Shown here piece after piece: positions 5,541-5,571 of a stretch of DNA of 5,571 bases. Origin of the DNA: Vibrio madracius. Its GTDB lineage: Bacteria > Pseudomonadota > Gammaproteobacteria > Enterobacterales > Vibrionaceae. Position numbers and translations under genes: made by a program. The stretch covers positions 1 through 5,571 of the forward strand of contig ASHK01000120.1 in assembly GCA_000695745.1 (NCBI GenBank), read 5' to 3'. The number at the start of each line of letters is the position of its first letter. Positions within the stretch are counted from its first letter, which is position 1. A model generated the notes under the pieces. That model worked only from the letters and a program-made list of their open reading frames with translations, did not search any database and had not been told where the DNA came from.

Positions 5541-5571
5541 TGGCGCGCTCGGAAGGATTCGAACCTTCGAC
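5541..5571 (-). tRNA. tRNA-Arg (probably ACG), 3' part only
   Basis: The last 31 bases of the window are identical to 5388-5418, from the encoded CCA through the T arm to the variable region of the complete tRNA-Arg. The anticodon lies outside the window, so its identity is inferred from sequence identity. The repeat period is 153 bp with a 76-bp spacer holding no terminator, which suggests cotranscription with the downstream copy. Confidence 0.88.

Overview
The window looks like a chromosomal segment of a Vibrio or close Vibrionaceae relative. The evidence is the gene content and order (Na+-pumping oxaloacetate decarboxylase oadGAB, a zinc-free quinone-oxidoreductase-like protein, YqaA, then a lipoprotein start), the tandem tRNA-Arg(ACG) genes beside oadG, and protein sequences that read as Vibrio orthologues. 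The order matches what I recall from the Vibrio cholerae csrA/tRNA/oad region. The species cannot be fixed from the sequence alone. Every gene is on the minus strand, so transcription runs from high to low coordinates.

Right end (5388-5571): one complete tRNA-Arg(ACG) gene and the 3' end of a second, identical over the 31 visible bases, with encoded CCA ends and a 153-bp repeat period. A Rho-independent terminator with a UUCG loop follows the complete tRNA. Next comes an AT-rich intergenic region (5119-5355) with palindromes and a pair of 7-bp direct repeats one helical turn apart. A near-consensus sigma-70 promoter (TTGACA-16-GATAAT, 5091-5118) then drives the oad operon through a leader of about 105 nt with several possible hairpins.

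Middle (1713-4977): oadG, oadA, oadB and a strong terminator. OadA (carboxyltransferase plus biotin carrier), OadB (membrane decarboxylase and Na+ channel) and OadG (assembly subunit) form the membrane complex that turns oxaloacetate into pyruvate and CO2 and exports Na+. As sequenced, oadA is broken by three single-base deletions and oadB by one. All four fall in short G/C runs, and restoring one base at each gives full-length proteins with all recognisable catalytic residues intact. I therefore think sequencing or assembly errors are likelier than real gene decay, though this needs checking against reads.

Left end (1-1571): a second minus-strand unit with an MDR-family NADPH-dependent oxidoreductase, yqaA (overlapping it by 7 nt) and the first 54 codons of a lipoprotein that I recognise as the start of a Vibrio M16 (insulinase-family) peptidase. 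The stop codon of yqaA is fused to the lipoprotein's Shine-Dalgarno.

I see no mobile element, CRISPR array, phage gene or undescribed defence-type system. The points worth a second look are the cluster of frameshifts and the untested regulatory structure upstream of oadG.
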